Positions 61,762 to 64,000 of a DNA stretch of 64,000 nt are shown here, in pieces (position 1 is the first letter of the stretch; each line of letters starts with the position of its first letter). A model generated the notes under the pieces. That model did not search any database. It worked only from the letters and a program-made list of their open reading frames with translations, and was not told where the DNA came from. Origin of the DNA: Jutongia huaianensis (GTDB taxonomy: Bacteria; Bacillota; Clostridia; Lachnospirales; Lachnospiraceae); contig NZ_JACRSX010000001.1 of assembly GCF_014384985.1 (NCBI RefSeq), positions 372,001 to 436,000 on the forward strand. Direction: 5' to 3'. A program made the translations under genes and the position numbers.

Positions 61762-63189
61762 ATGAAACTATCAATTCGTTCTATTTATGTTACCATCTAT
61801 CTGCTGCTGGCAGCGGTAATGTTTGTACTAATTCATTTTTGGGGCGTTCATCTGGTATCAAACTCCCTGATCGCGGAACGAAAAGCGGCACTTTATGAAG
61901 AGGCCAGTTCCCTTTCGAAACGATATTTTTTTAATGTAAAATCCATCAATCAGTTTGACGACCAGACGGAATCCTCTCTGCGGGAACGCCTGTCTTCCCT
62001 TCAGACTATGAGCCACGCCCGCTATTTTCTTGTGGACAGTACCGGCAGGATTTCTGTGGATTCCACAGCCAGAAACAGTCTGGAGGGACAAAACTTTAAT
62101 GATCTGAACCCGACATTCTTAGATAACGACACCTACATTGGACATTTAAACAGCTCCTATCTCCCTCAAGAGTCTCTGTCCATCATCTATCCGTTGTCTG
62201 AGGACTACGATATGAATGGATATCTTGTCATTATGACCCCCTTAAAAACGCTTCGCGCCAACGCACGCCAGCTTACAAAGGATTACCATATATGTTTTGT
62301 CGTGTTTTTCCTAATACTGTTATTTACCTTATTTGGATTATACTGTCTGACAGTTCACCCGCTCCGTCAGCTTTCCCTGACGATCCGGGAATATTCCCGT
62401 GGACATTACAGTACCAAAATAAAGCACCTTCCTCTCCGGGAATATGACTCTTTGTCAACGGCAGTCCATAATCTGGCATCCTCAGGCAAAAATGCAGGAG
62501 ACTACCAAAAAGACTTTGTGGCAAACGTCTCCCATGACTTCCGCTCTCCCCTGACGAATATCCGGGGATATATCGGTGCCATACTGGATGGTACGATTCC
62601 ACCTGAAATTCAGGAAAAATATCTTAAAATCATCTTAAGAGAAACAGATCGGCTGACAAAGCTGACAGAACAGCTTCTGGAAATGAATCGTTACGAAAAC
62701 AATGGTATCATCTTAAATTACAGCACTTTCGACATCAATGAGGTCATCCGCAATGCTGCTTCCAGCTTTGAAAAGCATTGCACCGAGAAAAAGATCTCCA
62801 TTCACCTGATCTTCAACACACCATCCCTGTATGTGGATGCCGACCGCGATAAAATATCACAGGTGATCCAAAATCTCATTGATAATGCAGTAAAATTCAG
62901 TTCACCGGATTCGTCCATTGAGATACAGACTACCGTACAAAAAGATAAAATCTTTGTCACTGTCAGCGATCACGGCATCGGCATTCCGGAGGAAAGCCTT
63001 CCACACATCTGGGATCGTTTCTATAAAACGGATGTCTCCCGCGGAAAGGACAAAACAGGCTCCGGTCTGGGACTTGCCATCACCAAAGAAATTATCGATG
63101 CCCACCGTGAATATATTCACGCCACCAGTATTCTGGGAAGCGGTACTGATTTTTCTTTCTCGCTGCGACATCATTCATCAGGAATATAA
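61762..63189 (+). CDS. Sensor histidine kinase
   Basis: The 475-residue protein has two membrane helices (about 9-31 and 180-200) flanking an extracellular sensor domain and then a HAMP-like region. HisKA has VSHDFRSPLTNIRGYIGAI, and the ATPase has LIDNAVKFSSPDSS, SDHGIGIPEES and GSGLGLAITKEI. The ATG at 61762 follows GGAGA. It pairs with the response regulator upstream. The signal is unknown. Confidence 0.92.
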   Translation: MKLSIRSIYVTIYLLLAAVMFVLIHFWGVHLVSNSLIAERKAALYEEASSLSKRYFFNVKSINQFDDQTESSLRERLSSLQTMSHARYFLVDSTGRISVDSTARNSLEGQNFNDLNPTFLDNDTYIGHLNSSYLPQESLSIIYPLSEDYDMNGYLVIMTPLKTLRANARQLTKDYHICFVVFFLILLFTLFGLYCLTVHPLRQLSLTIREYSRGHYSTKIKHLPLREYDSLSTAVHNLASSGKNAGDYQKDFVANVSHDFRSPLTNIRGYIGAILDGTIPPEIQEKYLKIILRETDRLTKLTEQLLEMNRYENNGIILNYSTFDINEVIRNAASSFEKHCTEKKISIHLIFNTPSLYVDADRDKISQVIQNLIDNAVKFSSPDSSIEIQTTVQKDKIFVTVSDHGIGIPEESLPHIWDRFYKTDVSRGKDKTGSGLGLAITKEIIDAHREYIHATSILGSGTDFSFSLRHHSSGI

Positions 63190-63222
63190 GTTTTCTATTT
63201 CGTCTCAAAATATAGAATATAC

Positions 63223-63268
63223 AAAAAAACCGGATCAGAAGCCTCTGCCCCAGATCCGGTTTTTTTTA
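63223..63268. terminator. Terminator after the histidine kinase gene
   Basis: AACCGGATC and GATCCGGTT form a perfect stem followed by a T8 run on the plus strand. It lies between the kinase gene and the convergent phosphofructokinase gene and can end both transcripts. Confidence 0.85.
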
Positions 63269-63289
63269 TTTGTTGATACTGATATTTAT

Positions 63290-64000
63290 TTATTCTCTTG
63301 TGCCAAGTACACGGGCAATCTCATACTCATACTCGTCAATGGACTTTGTCATTGCAAATGCCTCGTCTACATCTACATCATAAAGCTTGCCGTTCTTATA
63401 TCCAATCAGACGGTTCTTTCTGCCTTGATCGATCACATCAACTGCATAAGCACCCATCATAGAAGCATAGAAACGATCTCTTGCGGTCGGGCTTCCACCT
63501 CTCTGGAGATGTCCGAGGATCGTTGCTCTGGTCTCAATACCGGTAGCATCCTCAATTTTCTTAGCCAGCTCATCCGAATGACCAACACCCTCCGCATTGA
63601 CTACGATCTGATGTGTCATGCCAAGCTCTCTGTTCTTATGAATCTGCTCCAGAAGTGCATCATAGTTATTGTCAAACTTCTCCGGCAGAAGAATCTCCTC
63701 TGCACCATTTGCAATACCACACCACAGTGCAATATATCCGGCAGAACGTCCCATAACCTCAACAACGCTGCAGCGCTCGTGTGAATTGGAGGTCTCACGC
63801 AGTCTGTCGATAGCTTCCATAGCCGTATTGACAGCGGTATCAAATCCGATCGTATAATCTGTATATGCAATGTCCAGATCGATCGTACCCGGAATACCAA
63901 TAATGTTTACACCAAATTTGGACAGATTCTTTGCTCCGGTAAAGGAACCATCTCCTCCGATGACGATCAACGTCTCAATCCCCATCTCCTTACAGATCTC
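63290..64000 (-). CDS. pfkA: 6-phosphofructokinase, 3' part (truncated at window edge)
   Basis: The reading frame continues off the right edge. The visible 237 residues contain TLIVIGGDGSFTGAKNL, which supports the ATP-dependent class, and IPGTIDLDIAYTDYTIGFDTA, then CSVVEVMGRSAGYIALW, GAEEILLPE and GHLQRGGSPTARDR. The usual TIDNDI loop has Leu instead of Asn, and MGR is followed by SAG rather than HCG. The catalytic Asp of TID is retained. The start codon lies outside the window. Confidence 0.9.
   Translation of the reverse strand, partial: EICKEMGIETLIVIGGDGSFTGAKNLSKFGVNIIGIPGTIDLDIAYTDYTIGFDTAVNTAMEAIDRLRETSNSHERCSVVEVMGRSAGYIALWCGIANGAEEILLPEKFDNNYDALLEQIHKNRELGMTHQIVVNAEGVGHSDELAKKIEDATGIETRATILGHLQRGGSPTARDRFYASMMGAYAVDVIDQGRKNRLIGYKNGKLYDVDVDEAFAMTKSIDEYEYEIARVLGTRE

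Overview
The window looks like a chromosome segment from an anaerobic, spore-forming, low-to-moderate GC Firmicute of the class Clostridia, most likely a gut Lachnospiraceae. The genus cannot be fixed from sequence alone. The pointers are an alpha/beta-type small acid-soluble spore protein, a putative group-B-like [FeFe] hydrogenase, Clostridia-style gene sets (a cobA-hemD fusion, mutS2), AGGAGG ribosome sites before almost every gene, and large secreted proteins with Ig-like (BIG_2) domains and Pro/Thr/Ser linkers.

Layout. 0-4.7 kb: a membrane protein, a secreted papain-type protease and cysS. 4.9-8.9 kb: a scarred accessory island. It holds a MITE-like inverted repeat, two damaged copies of one 188-bp gene tail flanking 1.8 kb, a candidate type I toxin-antitoxin locus, a PD-(D/E)XK nuclease-like gene split by an in-frame stop, an XRE regulator joined out of frame to an N-terminally truncated AlbA/RecG-like ATPase, and the tail of an Rpn-type nuclease. 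9.1-22.7 kb: two large surface proteins, a sulfate ABC transporter with a fused double permease, a spore protein and an intact Rpn-type nuclease. 22.8-33.5 kb: small zinc-ribbon and hypothetical proteins, a histidine phosphatase, a flavoprotein plus LysR pair, a heterodimeric ABC exporter behind a palindromic operator, ThrH, a YbaK-type deacylase, a PIN-like protein and a frameshifted DnaJ gene. 33.5-41.6 kb: a second small membrane peptide gene, hemA-hemC-cobA/hemD, and divergently a LytTR response regulator, its GHKL kinase and hemL. 41.6-49.9 kb: a two-component system, an Ig-like secreted protein, murI, an ArsR-P-type ATPase-HMA heavy-metal module and the hydrogenase. 49.9-55.1 kb: a t6A and RNA-processing operon (ycxB-like, tsaE, tsaB, rimI, small zinc protein, rnz, hypothetical, tsaD). 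55.3-64 kb: an unusual RelA/SpoT-synthetase-domain protein, a degenerate HtrA-like protein, mutS2, another two-component system and the 3' part of pfkA.

How it works together. Several units are clear: sulfate uptake, early tetrapyrrole synthesis from glutamyl-tRNA (hemB is not here), zinc/cadmium efflux with its own sensor and operator, and t6A tRNA modification. The least explained and most interesting items are the 626-residue RSH-domain protein at 55.3 kb, the toxin-antitoxin-like small RNA locus at 5.5-5.9 kb, the PIN-like protein with C-terminal repeats at 31.7 kb, and the catalytically degenerate HtrA homologue at 57.2 kb. No CRISPR array, rRNA or tRNA gene was seen.
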